A stretch of 64,000 bases of DNA from Clostridium sp. MCC353 (GTDB lineage Bacteria; Bacillota; Clostridia; Lachnospirales; Lachnospiraceae): NCBI RefSeq assembly GCF_018785315.1, contig NZ_WQPN01000031.1:27214-91213 (forward strand), in the 5' to 3' direction. Shown piece after piece: positions 16,416 to 26,550 of the stretch (the stretch's first letter is position 1; each line of letters starts with the position of its first letter). The notes below the pieces were generated by a model. The model was not told the DNA's origin. It made no database searches and saw only the letters and a list, made by a program, of their open reading frames with translations. Made by a program: the position numbers and the translations under genes.

Positions 16416-18077
16416 ATGAAAAGTGATAATGTAAAATGTGGGATGCAGCAGGCGCCGCACCGTTCCTTATTTAATGCGTTAGGTATGACAAAGGAGGAGT
16501 TGGAAAAGCCTTTAGTGGGCATTGTCAGCTCCCATAATGAGATAGTTCCGGGACATATGAACCTGGATAAGATTGTGGAAGCGGTGAAGCTGGGGGTTGC
16601 CATGGCAGGCGGAACTCCGGTGGTATTTCCGGCAATCGCGGTATGCGACGGTATCGCCATGGGCCATATCGGAATGAAGTATTCCCTGGTGACCAGGGAC
16701 CTGATCGCGGATTCCACGGAATGTATGGCTCTGGCCCATCAGTTTGACGCCCTGGTCATGGTTCCCAACTGCGATAAGAATGTTCCCGGACTTTTGATGG
16801 CTGCGGCCCGCGTTAATATACCCACAGTGTTCGTCAGCGGCGGCCCAATGTTAGCAGGCCATGTACACGGACAGAAAACCAGCCTTTCCAGCATGTTTGA
16901 GGCGGTGGGCTCCTACACGGCGGGCACTATGAGCGCGGAAGATGTGGAAGAATTTGAGAATAAGGCCTGTCCTACCTGCGGTTCCTGTTCGGGCATGTAT
17001 ACAGCCAACAGCATGAACTGCCTGACAGAGGTCCTGGGCATGGGATTACAGGGCAACGGAACCATTCCGGCTGTTTATTCCGAGCGGATCAAGCTGGCGA
17101 AACATGCGGGCATGGCGGTTATGGAGATGTACAGAAAGAATATCCGCCCCCGTGACATCATGACCAAAGAAGCGTTTATGAATGCCCTGACTATGGATAT
17201 GGCGTTGGGATGCAGCACCAACAGCATGCTCCACCTTCCGGCGATTGCCCATGAAGCGGGCGTGGAGATCAATGTGGACATTGCCAATGAGATCAGTTCC
17301 AAGACGCCGAACCTGTGCCATCTGGCTCCGGCAGGCCATACATATATTGAAGAATTGAATGAAGCCGGCGGCATTTACGCCGTCATGAATGAGATCAGCA
17401 AACTGGGGCTTCTGAACCTGGACTGCATGACGGTGACAGGAAAGACCGTAGGGGAAAACATTAAAAACTGTGTGAATAAGAATCCGGACGTCATCCGCCC
17501 GGCAGATCACCCATATTCGGCAACGGGAGGAATCGCCGTCCTCCGGGGCAACTTAGCGCCTGATTCCTGTGTTGTGAAGCGTTCAGCAGTGGCGCCTGAG
17601 ATGTTAAAGCATGAAGGGCCTGCCAGAGTGTTCGACTGTGAAGAGGACGCCATTGACGCCATTAAAGGCGGTAAGATTGTGGCGGGAGATGTGGTTGTGA
17701 TCCGTTACGAGGGGCCAAAAGGCGGCCCGGGCATGAGGGAGATGCTGAATCCGACCTCAGCCATTGCGGGCATGGGTCTGGGCTCAACGGTAGCCCTGAT
17801 TACCGACGGCCGTTTCAGCGGCGCTTCCAGAGGAGCTTCCATCGGCCATGTATCGCCGGAAGCTGCGGTGGGAGGCCCAATCGCCCTGGTGGAAGAGGGA
17901 GATATCATAGAGATCGATATCAATGCCAACACCATCAACATGAGAGTTTCCGAAGAAGAACTGGCTGCAAGAAAGGCCAAATGGCAGCCAAGAACCCCGC
18001 AGGTGACCACCGGCTATCTGAAACGCTATGCGAAACTGGTAACTTCGGCTGACCGGGGAGCTGTTTTAGAAGCGTAG
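16416..18077 (+). CDS. ilvD: Dihydroxy-acid dehydratase
   Basis: A 553-aa iron-sulfur dehydratase that converts 2,3-dihydroxy-isovalerate and its methylvalerate analogue to the 2-keto acids in valine, isoleucine and leucine synthesis. Diagnostic segments are [33 protein letters not shown] (cluster cysteines), [14 protein letters not shown] and the C-terminal [24 protein letters not shown] 16416 is 5 nt after GGAGGA, while the ATG at 16413 is only 2 nt after it, so 16416 is preferred. The leader before it is a dispersed repeat that supplies the ribosome site. ilvB follows after 39 nt. Confidence 0.96.
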   Translation: MKSDNVKCGMQQAPHRSLFNALGMTKEELEKPLVGIVSSHNEIVPGHMNLDKIVEAVKLGVAMAGGTPVVFPAIAVCDGIAMGHIGMKYSLVTRDLIADSTECMALAHQFDALVMVPNCDKNVPGLLMAAARVNIPTVFVSGGPMLAGHVHGQKTSLSSMFEAVGSYTAGTMSAEDVEEFENKACPTCGSCSGMYTANSMNCLTEVLGMGLQGNGTIPAVYSERIKLAKHAGMAVMEMYRKNIRPRDIMTKEAFMNALTMDMALGCSTNSMLHLPAIAHEAGVEINVDIANEISSKTPNLCHLAPAGHTYIEELNEAGGIYAVMNEISKLGLLNLDCMTVTGKTVGENIKNCVNKNPDVIRPADHPYSATGGIAVLRGNLAPDSCVVKRSAVAPEMLKHEGPARVFDCEEDAIDAIKGGKIVAGDVVVIRYEGPKGGPGMREMLNPTSAIAGMGLGSTVALITDGRFSGASRGASIGHVSPEAAVGGPIALVEEGDIIEIDINANTINMRVSEEELAARKAKWQPRTPQVTTGYLKRYAKLVTSADRGAVLEA

Positions 18078-18116
18078 GTTGTTTTAACAGGAGAAAGAAC
18101 AAGGAGTAGGGAATAT

Positions 18117-19799
18117 ATGGCAAAATTGACAGGAGCAGATATAGTTATTGAGTGTTTAAAGGAACAAGGGGTGGACACCGTCTTCGGATATCCGGGCGGC
18201 ACCATTCTGAACATATACGACGCCCTTTATAAGCACCAGGATGAGATCACGCATATATTGACTTCTCATGAACAGGGAGCGGCCCATGCGGCCGACGGTT
18301 ATGCGAGAGCCACGGGAAAAGTCGGCGTATGTATGGCAACTTCAGGGCCTGGGGCAACGAATCTGGTAACCGGCATTGCGACGGCTTATATGGATTCCGT
18401 TCCGGTTGTGGCGATAACCTGCAATGTGGCGGTAAGCCTTCTGGGGCGCGACAGCTTTCAGGAAATCGATATTGCCGGCGTTACCATGCCGATTACAAAA
18501 TACAATTTCATCGTAAAAGACATCACAAAACTGGCGGATACCGTGCGCCGCGCGTTTAAAATCGCCCAGTCCGGAAGGCCGGGCCCGGTGCTCATCGACA
18601 TCACAAAAGATGTGACGGCCGGACTTTGTGAATATGAGTATAAAAAGCCGGAAGAGATCGTCCGCCAGACCGATTCCATTACGGAAGAGGATATGGAACG
18701 GGCTCTCGGCATGATCCGCAATTCCCAGAAGCCGTTTATCTTCGTCGGCGGAGGAGCTGTTCTTGCGGACGCATCCGACGAATTGAAGACATTTGCCCAT
18801 AAGATCCAGGCGCCTGTCGCAGACAGCCTGATGGGAAAAGGGGCTTTTGACGGGACGGATGAATTATACACCGGCATGGTGGGAATGCACGGAACCAAAA
18901 CTTCCAATTTCGGATTTACCGAGTGTGATCTTTTAATCGTGCTGGGGGCGCGTTTCAGTGACCGCGTTACGGGAAATGCTTCCAAGTTCGCCAAGAACGC
19001 CAAGATCCTGCAGATCGATGTGGATCCGGCGGAGATCAATAAAAATATCAGAACCCATGCCAGCATAGTAGGCGATTTGAAATCGGTTCTCAGAAAGCTG
19101 AACGCCCGCCTCGATCCGGTCAACCATGACGAATGGATCGGCCACATCGAACGGATGAAGGATATGTATCCGCTCCGTTACAATAAAGACGGTCTGACAG
19201 GGCCGGGAATTATTGAAACCATTTACGAGCTGACACAGGGCGACGCCATCATTACAACGGAAGTAGGCCAGCACCAGATGTGGGCGGCCCAGTACTATAA
19301 GTATAAAAAGCCCAGGACATTTTTGACGTCCGGCGGACTTGGCACCATGGGCTACGGCCTGGGAGCGTCTTTAGGCGCTAAGATGGGCTGCAGGGATAAA
19401 ACCGTATTTAATATTGCTGGAGACGGCTGTTTCCGCATGAACATGAACGAAATTGCCACGGCGACCAGATACAATATTCCGATCATCCAGGTGGTAATCA
19501 ACAACCATGTTCTCGGCATGGTGCGCCAGTGGCAGACCTTGTTCTATGGCAAGCGCTATTCACATACAGTATTAAATGACCAGGTGGATTTCGTGAAGCT
19601 GGCAGAGGCCATGGGAGCCAAAGCATATCTGGTGACGAAGAAGGAAGAGTTAAAACCGGCTCTCAAAGAGGCCATGGAGCTCAACATCCCGGTGGTGATC
19701 GAATGCCAGATCAACTGCGACGACAAAGTGTTCCCGATGGTATCCCCGGGAGCGCCGATCCAGGATGCATTTGATGAAACAGACCTGAAGATAAATTAA
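18117..19799 (+). CDS. ilvB: Acetolactate synthase, large (catalytic) subunit
   Basis: A 560-aa thiamine-diphosphate enzyme that joins two pyruvates (or pyruvate and 2-oxobutyrate). The catalytic Glu lies in SHEQGAAHAADGYARATG, the FAD domain is in the middle (RFSDRVTGNASKFA), and the ThDP/Mg motif is GDGCFRMNMNEIATATRYNIPIIQVVINN. Length and the FAD segment fit the biosynthetic type rather than the catabolic AlsS type. No small regulatory subunit gene (ilvN) is adjacent, which is unusual for the biosynthetic enzyme; it may be elsewhere. RBS AAGGAGTAGGG. Confidence 0.94.
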   Translation: MAKLTGADIVIECLKEQGVDTVFGYPGGTILNIYDALYKHQDEITHILTSHEQGAAHAADGYARATGKVGVCMATSGPGATNLVTGIATAYMDSVPVVAITCNVAVSLLGRDSFQEIDIAGVTMPITKYNFIVKDITKLADTVRRAFKIAQSGRPGPVLIDITKDVTAGLCEYEYKKPEEIVRQTDSITEEDMERALGMIRNSQKPFIFVGGGAVLADASDELKTFAHKIQAPVADSLMGKGAFDGTDELYTGMVGMHGTKTSNFGFTECDLLIVLGARFSDRVTGNASKFAKNAKILQIDVDPAEINKNIRTHASIVGDLKSVLRKLNARLDPVNHDEWIGHIERMKDMYPLRYNKDGLTGPGIIETIYELTQGDAIITTEVGQHQMWAAQYYKYKKPRTFLTSGGLGTMGYGLGASLGAKMGCRDKTVFNIAGDGCFRMNMNEIATATRYNIPIIQVVINNHVLGMVRQWQTLFYGKRYSHTVLNDQVDFVKLAEAMGAKAYLVTKKEELKPALKEAMELNIPVVIECQINCDDKVFPMVSPGAPIQDAFDETDLKIN

Positions 19800-19804
19800 T
19801 AGAT

Positions 19805-19830
19805 ATCCAGTGCGCGAAAGCGTGCTGGAT
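19805..19830 (+). other. GAAA-tetraloop hairpin after ilvB
   Basis: ATCCAGTGCGC pairs with GCGTGCTGGAT through an 11-bp stem (two G-U pairs) closed by a GAAA loop. No T tract follows, so it may stabilise the 3' end rather than terminate. Confidence 0.55.
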
Positions 19831-19871
19831 TATGTTAATATAAAAACAATCTTATTTAGGAGGGAACGAAG

Positions 19872-20957
19872 ATGAGTAGAGTGTACAACTTTTCAGCAGG
19901 GCCAGCGGTTCTGCCGGAGGAAGTTCTGAAAGAAGCAGCGGATGAAATGCTGGATTACCAGGGCACCGGAATGTCGGTTATGGAGATGAGCCACAGGTCA
20001 AAAGCCTTCGAAACCATTATTAATGAGGCGGAAGCCGACCTGAGAGAACTGATGAACATACCGGACAATTATAAGGTATTGTTTTTACAGGGCGGCGCCC
20101 ATCTGCAGTTTTCCATGATTCCCATGAATTTAATGAAGAACAAAGTCGCTGATTATGTGATCACCGGACAGTGGGCAAAAAAAGCTTATCAGGAAGCTCA
20201 GAAATATGGTGAAGTCCATGCAGTGGCATCCAGCGCCGACAAGACATTCAGCTATATTCCGGACTGTTCCGATCTGCCGATTTCAGACAATGCGGATTAT
20301 GTATACATCTGCGAAAACAACACGATCTATGGTACAAAGTTTAAAACCCTGCCCGACACAAAAGGCAAAACACTGGTAGCAGACGTTTCCTCCTGTTTCT
20401 TATCTGAGCCGGTTGACGTGACAAAATACGGACTTATTTACGGCGGCGTACAAAAGAATATCGGACCTGCAGGCGTTGTCATCGTGATCATCCGTGAAGA
20501 CCTGATCACAGAAGACGTCCTTCCCGGAACGCCTACCATGATGCAGTACAAGACACATGCCGATGCGAAATCACTCTATAACACACCTCCGGCTTACGGC
20601 ATCTACATCTGCGGAAAAGTGTTCAAGTGGTTAAAGAAGCGGGGCGGCCTTCAGGCTATGAAGGAATATAATGAAAAGAAAGCTAAAATCCTGTACGATT
20701 TCCTGGATACAAGCAAACTGTTTAAAGGGACTGTTGCTAAAGAAGACCGTTCTCTTATGAACGTGCCGTTTGTAACCGGCGACGATGAACTGGATGCCAA
20801 ATTCATCAAAGAATCCAAAGCGGCCGGTTTTGAGAACTTAAAGGGCCACAGATCGGTAGGCGGAATGAGAGCCAGCATTTACAATGCGATGCCCATAGAA
20901 GGCGTGGAAGCGCTGGTTGCATTTATGAAGAAGTTTGAGGCGGAAAACGCGAAATAG
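19872..20957 (+). CDS. serC: Phosphoserine aminotransferase
   Basis: A 361-aa PLP enzyme that transaminates 3-phosphohydroxypyruvate to phosphoserine with glutamate. The start VYNFSAGPAVLPEEVL, the segment LFLQGGAHLQFSMIPMNL, the PLP-lysine region IYGGVQKNIGPAGVVIVI and the C-terminal FENLKGHRSVGGMRASIYNAMP are all typical. The strong AGGAGGG ribosome site is 6 nt before the ATG. It is followed by serA after 41 nt, forming a serine synthesis unit. Confidence 0.97.
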   Translation: MSRVYNFSAGPAVLPEEVLKEAADEMLDYQGTGMSVMEMSHRSKAFETIINEAEADLRELMNIPDNYKVLFLQGGAHLQFSMIPMNLMKNKVADYVITGQWAKKAYQEAQKYGEVHAVASSADKTFSYIPDCSDLPISDNADYVYICENNTIYGTKFKTLPDTKGKTLVADVSSCFLSEPVDVTKYGLIYGGVQKNIGPAGVVIVIIREDLITEDVLPGTPTMMQYKTHADAKSLYNTPPAYGIYICGKVFKWLKKRGGLQAMKEYNEKKAKILYDFLDTSKLFKGTVAKEDRSLMNVPFVTGDDELDAKFIKESKAAGFENLKGHRSVGGMRASIYNAMPIEGVEALVAFMKKFEAENAK

Positions 20958-20998
20958 AGAATGGCTGCCGGATATACGGCGGAATATGGAGGAAAGAT

Positions 20999-22162
20999 AT
21001 GAAAAAAATTCATTGCTTAAATGCCATTTCCAAATATGGCACAGATCTGCTGACCGGTGATTATGCTTTAACGGATAAGATGGAAGAGGCTGAGGGCGTA
21101 TTGGTCCGCAGCGCGGCCATGCATGAGATGGAATTTTCCGATAACCTGCTGGCCATCGCCCGCGCCGGAGCCGGTGTAAACAACATCCCCCTCGCATCCT
21201 GTGCGGATCAGGGCATCGTTGTATTCAACACGCCGGGCGCCAACGCCAACGGCGTTAAGGAACTCGTAATCGCAGGCATGCTTTTAGCGTCCCGCGATGT
21301 GGTGGGCGGAATCGAATGGTGCCGTGGAATCAAAGAAGATCCGGATATCGCAAAAGCGGTTGAGAAGGGCAAAAAGGCATTCGCAGGCTCTGAGATCAAG
21401 GGCAAAAAGCTGGGGGTGATCGGCCTGGGAGCCATCGGCGCGGAAGTGGCCAATGCGGGAGCTTCCTTAGGTATGGAAGTATACGGATATGACCCGTTTA
21501 TCTCCGTAAATGCCGCATGGATGCTGTCCAGGTCCGTAAAACACATCACATCCGTGGACACGATCTACAAAGAGTGTGACTACATAACCGTTCATGTACC
21601 GCTTTTGGACAATACGAGAGAAATGATCTGTAAATCCGTTCTGGACGAGATGAAAGACGGAGTGGTCATCCTCAACTTTGCCAGGGACCTTCTGGTAAAT
21701 GACGACGATATGGCAGCGGCACTGGCTTCCGGCAAGGTGAAAAAATATGTAACCGATTTCCCGAATCCAAAATCAGCCAATATGGAAGGCGCCATTGTGA
21801 TCCCTCATCTGGGAGCTTCTACGGAAGAATCCGAAGACAACTGTGCGGTTATGGCTGTAAAAGAGATGATGGATTACCTGGAGAACGGCAATATCCGGAA
21901 TTCTGTCAACTATCCCAGCTGTGATATGGGCGTATGCAAATCCGCCGGCAGAATCGCGGTGCTTCATATGAATATTCCAAATATGATCGGACAGGTAACA
22001 GGAACTCTGGCAGCCGGAAACATCAACATTTCCGATATGACCAACAAGAGCCGTGACAAATATGCCTATACCCTTTTAGACCTGGAAAATGAGCCTGATC
22101 CCATCACCATCCAGAAACTGAACGCCATTAAAGGGGTATTAAGAGTGCGGGTGATCTGCTGA
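20999..22162 (+). CDS. serA: D-3-phosphoglycerate dehydrogenase
   Basis: A 387-aa NAD-dependent dehydrogenase for the first step of serine synthesis. It shows the substrate segment RAGAGVNNIPLASCADQGI, the Rossmann motif LGVIGLGAIGAEVANAGASLGM, the catalytic Arg in NFARDLLV, and the catalytic His in PHLGASTEESEDN. The C-terminal 70 residues (IAVLHMNIPNMIGQVTGTLA) form an ACT domain that would allow serine feedback. The length fits the short ACT type. Its TGA overlaps the ATG of the next gene by one base, so they are translated together. Confidence 0.94.
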   Translation: MKKIHCLNAISKYGTDLLTGDYALTDKMEEAEGVLVRSAAMHEMEFSDNLLAIARAGAGVNNIPLASCADQGIVVFNTPGANANGVKELVIAGMLLASRDVVGGIEWCRGIKEDPDIAKAVEKGKKAFAGSEIKGKKLGVIGLGAIGAEVANAGASLGMEVYGYDPFISVNAAWMLSRSVKHITSVDTIYKECDYITVHVPLLDNTREMICKSVLDEMKDGVVILNFARDLLVNDDDMAAALASGKVKKYVTDFPNPKSANMEGAIVIPHLGASTEESEDNCAVMAVKEMMDYLENGNIRNSVNYPSCDMGVCKSAGRIAVLHMNIPNMIGQVTGTLAAGNINISDMTNKSRDKYAYTLLDLENEPDPITIQKLNAIKGVLRVRVIC

Positions 22163-23397
22163 TGGCTGTCGTTAAACCTTTTAAATGTATCAGGCCGGCA
22201 GCGGATAAAGCGGCGCAGGTGGCAGCCCTTCCTTACGATGTATACAATCGTAAGGAAGCCTGCCAGGCAGTGGCCGGAAATCCGCTGTCTTTTTTAAATA
22301 TTGACCGGGCGGAGACCCAGTTTCCCGATGATGTGGATACTTATGACGAGCGGGTGTATGCAAAGGCCAGGGAGCTTCTGGAGGCCCGGATCGGGGACGG
22401 CACATTTATAGAAGAGGAAGAAAGCGCTTATTATATCTATGCTTTGACCATGGACGGGCGCTGTCAGGCGGGAATTGTGGCCTGTTCTTCCATTGATGAC
22501 TACCAGAACGGAATCATCGAAAAACATGAAAACACCAGGGAGAGCAAAGAACTGGACCGTATCCGCCATATTGACGAGACCAATGCCCATACCGGACCGG
22601 TGTTTTTAGCATACCGGGCGGTTCCGGAGCTGGACCGGATTGTGGAACAGGTGATGTCCGGACCGGAACTCTATGATTTCACATCCTCAGACGGCGTCCG
22701 CCATCAGGTATGGAAGATCAGCCCCGGTGAAATGACCGTACAGACAGAGGAACTATTCGGACGCGTTCCCCGTACCTATATAGCAGACGGCCATCACCGG
22801 GCGGCATCTGCCGTAAAAGTGGGCCTAAAGCGGCGGGAAGAACATCCGGGTTATACGGGTGAGGAACCATTTAATTATTTCCTGACCGTGCTGTTTCCGG
22901 ACGACCATTTGAACATCCTGCCGTATAACCGGGTGGTCCGCGACCTGAACGGTTTGACAAAAGAAGAGTTTTTCGATAAGATATCTCTTTCTTTCCGGGT
23001 GGAAAAAAAGGGCCCGAACGCCTATGAACCGGATGAAAAGAGAAAATACGGCATGTATCTGGATGGTGAATGGTACTGCCTGACAGCGAAAGAGGAGATC
23101 TTATCTGATGATCCGGTGGACGGGCTGGCCCCTTCCATCCTGCAGGATTATCTTTTGGCCCCTGTTCTCGGAATCGGTGATCCGAAAACGGACAGACGGA
23201 TCAACTTTATCGGCGGAATCCGCGGAACCGCTGAATTGGAACGCCGCGTTTCGGAGGACATGGAGATTGCATTTGCCGTATATCCCGTGACAATCGGGGA
23301 ACTGCTTCATGTGGCGGATGCAGGGCTTTTAATGCCCCCCAAATCCACCTGGTTTGAACCAAAACTGAGAAGCGGCCTGTTTATCCACAGATTATAA
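22162..23397 (+). CDS. DUF1015 family protein
   Basis: A 411-aa protein of the DUF1015 family. It starts with the typical VVKPFKCIRPAADKAAQVAALPYDVYN, and a central TYIADGHHRAASAV motif resembles a ParB-type nuclease or nucleotide-binding site. The family is almost always next to serA/serC in anaerobes. A serine kinase related to this fold has been described in archaea, so a role in serine metabolism is plausible but unproven here. The start overlaps the serA stop (ATGA), which supports coupled expression. Confidence 0.9.
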   Translation: MAVVKPFKCIRPAADKAAQVAALPYDVYNRKEACQAVAGNPLSFLNIDRAETQFPDDVDTYDERVYAKARELLEARIGDGTFIEEEESAYYIYALTMDGRCQAGIVACSSIDDYQNGIIEKHENTRESKELDRIRHIDETNAHTGPVFLAYRAVPELDRIVEQVMSGPELYDFTSSDGVRHQVWKISPGEMTVQTEELFGRVPRTYIADGHHRAASAVKVGLKRREEHPGYTGEEPFNYFLTVLFPDDHLNILPYNRVVRDLNGLTKEEFFDKISLSFRVEKKGPNAYEPDEKRKYGMYLDGEWYCLTAKEEILSDDPVDGLAPSILQDYLLAPVLGIGDPKTDRRINFIGGIRGTAELERRVSEDMEIAFAVYPVTIGELLHVADAGLLMPPKSTWFEPKLRSGLFIHRL

Positions 23398-23428
23398 GAA
23401 ACGGCTTCAAAGACAGAGAGGAATCAAT

Positions 23429-23466
23429 CCCCGTTTGGCAGATATTTTAAGGTATCCGCCGGACGG
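23429..23466 (+). terminator. Probable terminator after the ser operon
   Basis: CCCCGT near 23430 pairs with ACGGGG near 23461, with more partial pairing inside (GGC.GATA / TATC.GCC), and is followed by the T-rich AATTCTATTTTA. The rest of 23398-23723 holds a second small hairpin (CAGCGG / CCGCTG), an AT-rich stretch and the promoter of the next gene. Confidence 0.55.
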
Positions 23467-23625
23467 GGAATTCTATTTTATAGGAAGATATATTCTCAGC
23501 GGGGAAGAATCCGCTGTAAATAATTATGTAAATCTTTAGATTCTTAATATTTTATAAATATTTGTGCAAAATTTAATTAAGGACCACAGGAAAATATTTC
23601 CATTTAGAAGTTTTGTACAAAAAAC

Positions 23626-23653
23626 TTGACTATTAGTTAAAATATGGTATAAT
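23626..23653 (+). promoter_or_regulatory. Promoter for the NlpC/P60 gene
   Basis: TTGACT at 23626-23631 and TATAAT at 23648-23653 are 16 nt apart in an AT-rich region. A long leader of about 65 nt precedes the ATG at 23724. Confidence 0.8.
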
Positions 23654-23723
23654 ACAAACGTAATAAATGTAACAATTACGTAATAACTTGATACATAAAC
23701 TTAATTAATAGGAGAGTTTTGTA

Positions 23724-24449
23724 ATGAAAAAGAAAGCTTTATGCGCATTTGCAGCGCTGCTTATCTGTGGAACGATTGCATTTATATCCCCTGATACCGC
23801 CATGGCGGCTCAAACTGCGGAAGGAACCGCGTCAAGCGGCGGAGAATACATAGCAACGATTGATAAACTTGTTAATATTAACAAAGAGCATGGAAGCGAA
23901 GAAGTTTTATTACAGGCTCAGGTCGGTGAAAAGTATCAAGTTTTAGAAGATATGGGAGACGGCTGGCTGAAAGTTCAGGTAGGCGACCGGTATGGTTTTC
24001 TTCCCATAGATGACAATGCCACTGTTTCTTCCATGAGCGAAGAGGACAGGCAGGCTGCGGAGGCTTTGGCAGAGAGCCAGAGCAGCAAGCGTCAGCAGGT
24101 CGTTGACTTTGCGCTTCAGTTTTTAGGCGGCCGTTACTCTTATGGAGGAACCGATCCCCACACGGGAGTGGACTGTTCCGGATTTACCCGCTACGTGATG
24201 CAGCATGGCGCAGGAGTATCTCTTCCCCATTCATCAGGCGGACAAGCCGGTGCAGGAATCGGAATCAGCGCAGATCAGATGCGTCCCGGGGATTTGATCT
24301 GTTATGCCAGCGGCAGCAGAATCAACCATGTGGCGATGTACATTGGCAACGGCCAGATTGTACACGCTTCTACATATGAAACCGGCATCAAGATTTCCAA
24401 TTGGAATTACCGCCAGCCGGCAAAGATTGTCAATGTTTTAGGTGATTAG
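23724..24449 (+). CDS. Secreted NlpC/P60 peptidoglycan endopeptidase with SH3 domain
   Basis: A 241-aa exported cell-wall hydrolase. A signal peptide (MKKKALCAFAALLICGTIAFISPDTAMAA, likely cut after residue 29) is followed by an SH3-type domain (about 40-110), a short linker and an NlpC/P60 domain (about 128-241). The catalytic Cys is C151 in VDCSGFTRYVM; H202 (INHVAMYIG) and H214 (IVHAS) complete the site. Such enzymes cut gamma-D-Glu to diamino acid bonds in stem peptides during growth or division. It has its own promoter and terminator and is thus monocistronic. Confidence 0.93.
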   Translation: MKKKALCAFAALLICGTIAFISPDTAMAAQTAEGTASSGGEYIATIDKLVNINKEHGSEEVLLQAQVGEKYQVLEDMGDGWLKVQVGDRYGFLPIDDNATVSSMSEEDRQAAEALAESQSSKRQQVVDFALQFLGGRYSYGGTDPHTGVDCSGFTRYVMQHGAGVSLPHSSGGQAGAGIGISADQMRPGDLICYASGSRINHVAMYIGNGQIVHASTYETGIKISNWNYRQPAKIVNVLGD

Positions 24450-24478
24450 GAATTTTTTTGGGATAAATAGGATAGGAT

Positions 24479-24520
24479 AAAAAGGAAGTGCCCCTGGTTA
24501 CAGGAAGGCACTTCCTTTTT
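24479..24520 (+). terminator. Intrinsic terminator after the NlpC/P60 gene
   Basis: AAAAAGGAAGTGCC at 24479-24492 pairs perfectly with GGCACTTCCTTTTT at 24507-24520. Confidence 0.9.
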
Positions 24521-24645
24521 GCATGAAAATATCGTATATTAAGTAAGGATGCCAAAAAGTTATGGCCGGATGTATGGAAATGAGGACGGTCAAAGAATGG
24601 GAGGCAGCCATTTTTAAAATGAAAGAGCAGCAGAATGGAGGCAGT

Positions 24646-25119
24646 ATGGAGGAGCGTTTTAAGAGGGTGTCTGATTCCCAGACGGAACAGGCCTATATTG
24701 TGAGAGCCAGATATTTGAATTCATCAGGCCGTTTGTTCGGCGGAAGCCTGATGGCCTGGATCGATGAAACCGGGGCGATGGCGGCAAGGCGTCACTGCAA
24801 TATGTCGGTTACAACAGTGGCGGTGGACAATCTGCAGTTTGTGGAGCCGGTGCTGCTGAGCCAGATCGTAGTGCTGGTAGCAAAGGTGACCCATGTGGGC
24901 AATAGTTCTATTGAGGTACGGGTGGATACTTATGTGGAAAATCTGGAAGGAATCCGCAGCAGGGTGAACCGGGCATATCTGGTCTATGTGGCGTTGAAAG
25001 ATAATGTCCCGTCCCGCGTACCGAGGCTGATTGTGGAATCGGAATCGGAAAAAGCGGAGTGGGAGGCCGGTGAGCGGCGGGCGGTACTGCGCAAGTCCCG
25101 CAGACAAGAAGGGTATTAA
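24646..25119 (+). CDS. Acyl-CoA thioesterase, hotdog fold
   Basis: A 157-aa single hotdog-domain protein of the YciA/BFIT acyl-CoA hydrolase type. The family hallmark NSSGRLFGGSLMAWIDETGAMAARRH (catalytic Asp in WIDE) is followed by VDNLQFVEPVLLSQIVVLVAKVTHVGNSSIEVRV. It would release free CoA from short or medium acyl-CoAs. I prefer the ATG at 24646 because ATGGAGG lies 7-11 nt upstream and homology begins there; an ATG at 24562 would add 28 residues without family features. It appears to be a single gene before the str operon. Confidence 0.85.
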   Translation: MEERFKRVSDSQTEQAYIVRARYLNSSGRLFGGSLMAWIDETGAMAARRHCNMSVTTVAVDNLQFVEPVLLSQIVVLVAKVTHVGNSSIEVRVDTYVENLEGIRSRVNRAYLVYVALKDNVPSRVPRLIVESESEKAEWEAGERRAVLRKSRRQEGY

Positions 25120-25121
25120 TC

Positions 25122-25219
25122 CCGTCTGCGTCATGGTTTCCGGTCCCCGTCTCCCCGCGGCCCAGGCCGGCTGACCGGCTCCGCGGGGAGACGGGGACCG
25201 GAAACCGTGACGCAGACGG
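25122..25219. repeat. Giant 39-bp inverted repeat
   Basis: Positions 25122-25160 and 25181-25219 are reverse complements over 39 bp with a single G-T mismatch. The 20-nt loop itself contains GCCGG ctga CCGGC. There is no T tract, and it begins 2 nt after the thioesterase stop. The stem is very GC-rich (CCCCGTCTCCCCGCGG inside), unlike the flanking AT-rich DNA. Confidence 0.95.
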
Positions 25220-25264
25220 AGTAACCGCATCTGAACTGTTCCTAAATAAAAAACAAAATTTACC

Positions 25265-25293
25265 TTGACACAATTTAGCAATGTGTATATAAT
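25265..25293 (+). promoter_or_regulatory. Promoter of the str operon
   Basis: TTGACA at 25265-25270 and TATAAT at 25288-25293 are exactly 17 nt apart, a consensus sigma-A promoter. The rpsL ATG lies about 100 nt downstream. Confidence 0.88.
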
Positions 25294-25399
25294 AATTAGG
25301 CGTGCATAAACACGCGATGTTTTGGTGTGCAATTTTGGCATCATCAAAAAAGCTGAAACTTACAGCAACCAACAGACAATATCACAGGAGGTGAAAAGA

Positions 25400-25819
25400 A
25401 TGCCAACATTTAACCAGTTAGTGAGAAAAGGAAGACAGACATCAGTTAAGAAGTCTACAGCACCGGCTCTGCAGAAGGGATACAACTCTTTACAGAAACG
25501 TGCCACAGATAGTTCTTCTCCTCAGAAGAGAGGTGTTTGTACCGCAGTTAAGACTGCTACACCTAAAAAACCTAACTCAGCTCTTAGAAAGATCGCCAGA
25601 GTTCGTCTTTCCAATGGTATCGAAGTAACAAGCTACATTCCAGGAGAGGGTCACAACCTTCAGGAGCATAGTGTTGTTCTGATCCGTGGTGGTAGGGTTA
25701 AAGACTTACCAGGTACCAGATACCACATTGTTAGAGGTACACTTGATACAGCAGGTGTTGCTAACAGAAAACAAGCTCGTTCCAAATACGGTGCTAAGAG
25801 ACCTAAAGACAAAAAATAA
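25400..25819 (+). CDS. rpsL: 30S ribosomal protein S12
   Basis: A 139-aa ribosomal protein of the decoding centre. It has [11 protein letters not shown] at the start, the conserved loops [13 protein letters not shown] and [14 protein letters not shown], and a basic tail. Lys is present at both positions where mutations give streptomycin resistance (PKKPNS and RVKDLPG), so the sequence looks wild type. AGGAGGTG sits 5-12 nt before the ATG; the in-frame codons upstream from 25322 are leader. Confidence 0.98.
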   Translation: MPTFNQLVRKGRQTSVKKSTAPALQKGYNSLQKRATDSSSPQKRGVCTAVKTATPKKPNSALRKIARVRLSNGIEVTSYIPGEGHNLQEHSVVLIRGGRVKDLPGTRYHIVRGTLDTAGVANRKQARSKYGAKRPKDKK

Positions 25820-26535
<716 letters not shown>

Positions 26536-26550
26536 TAGGAGGAAAAAGCT

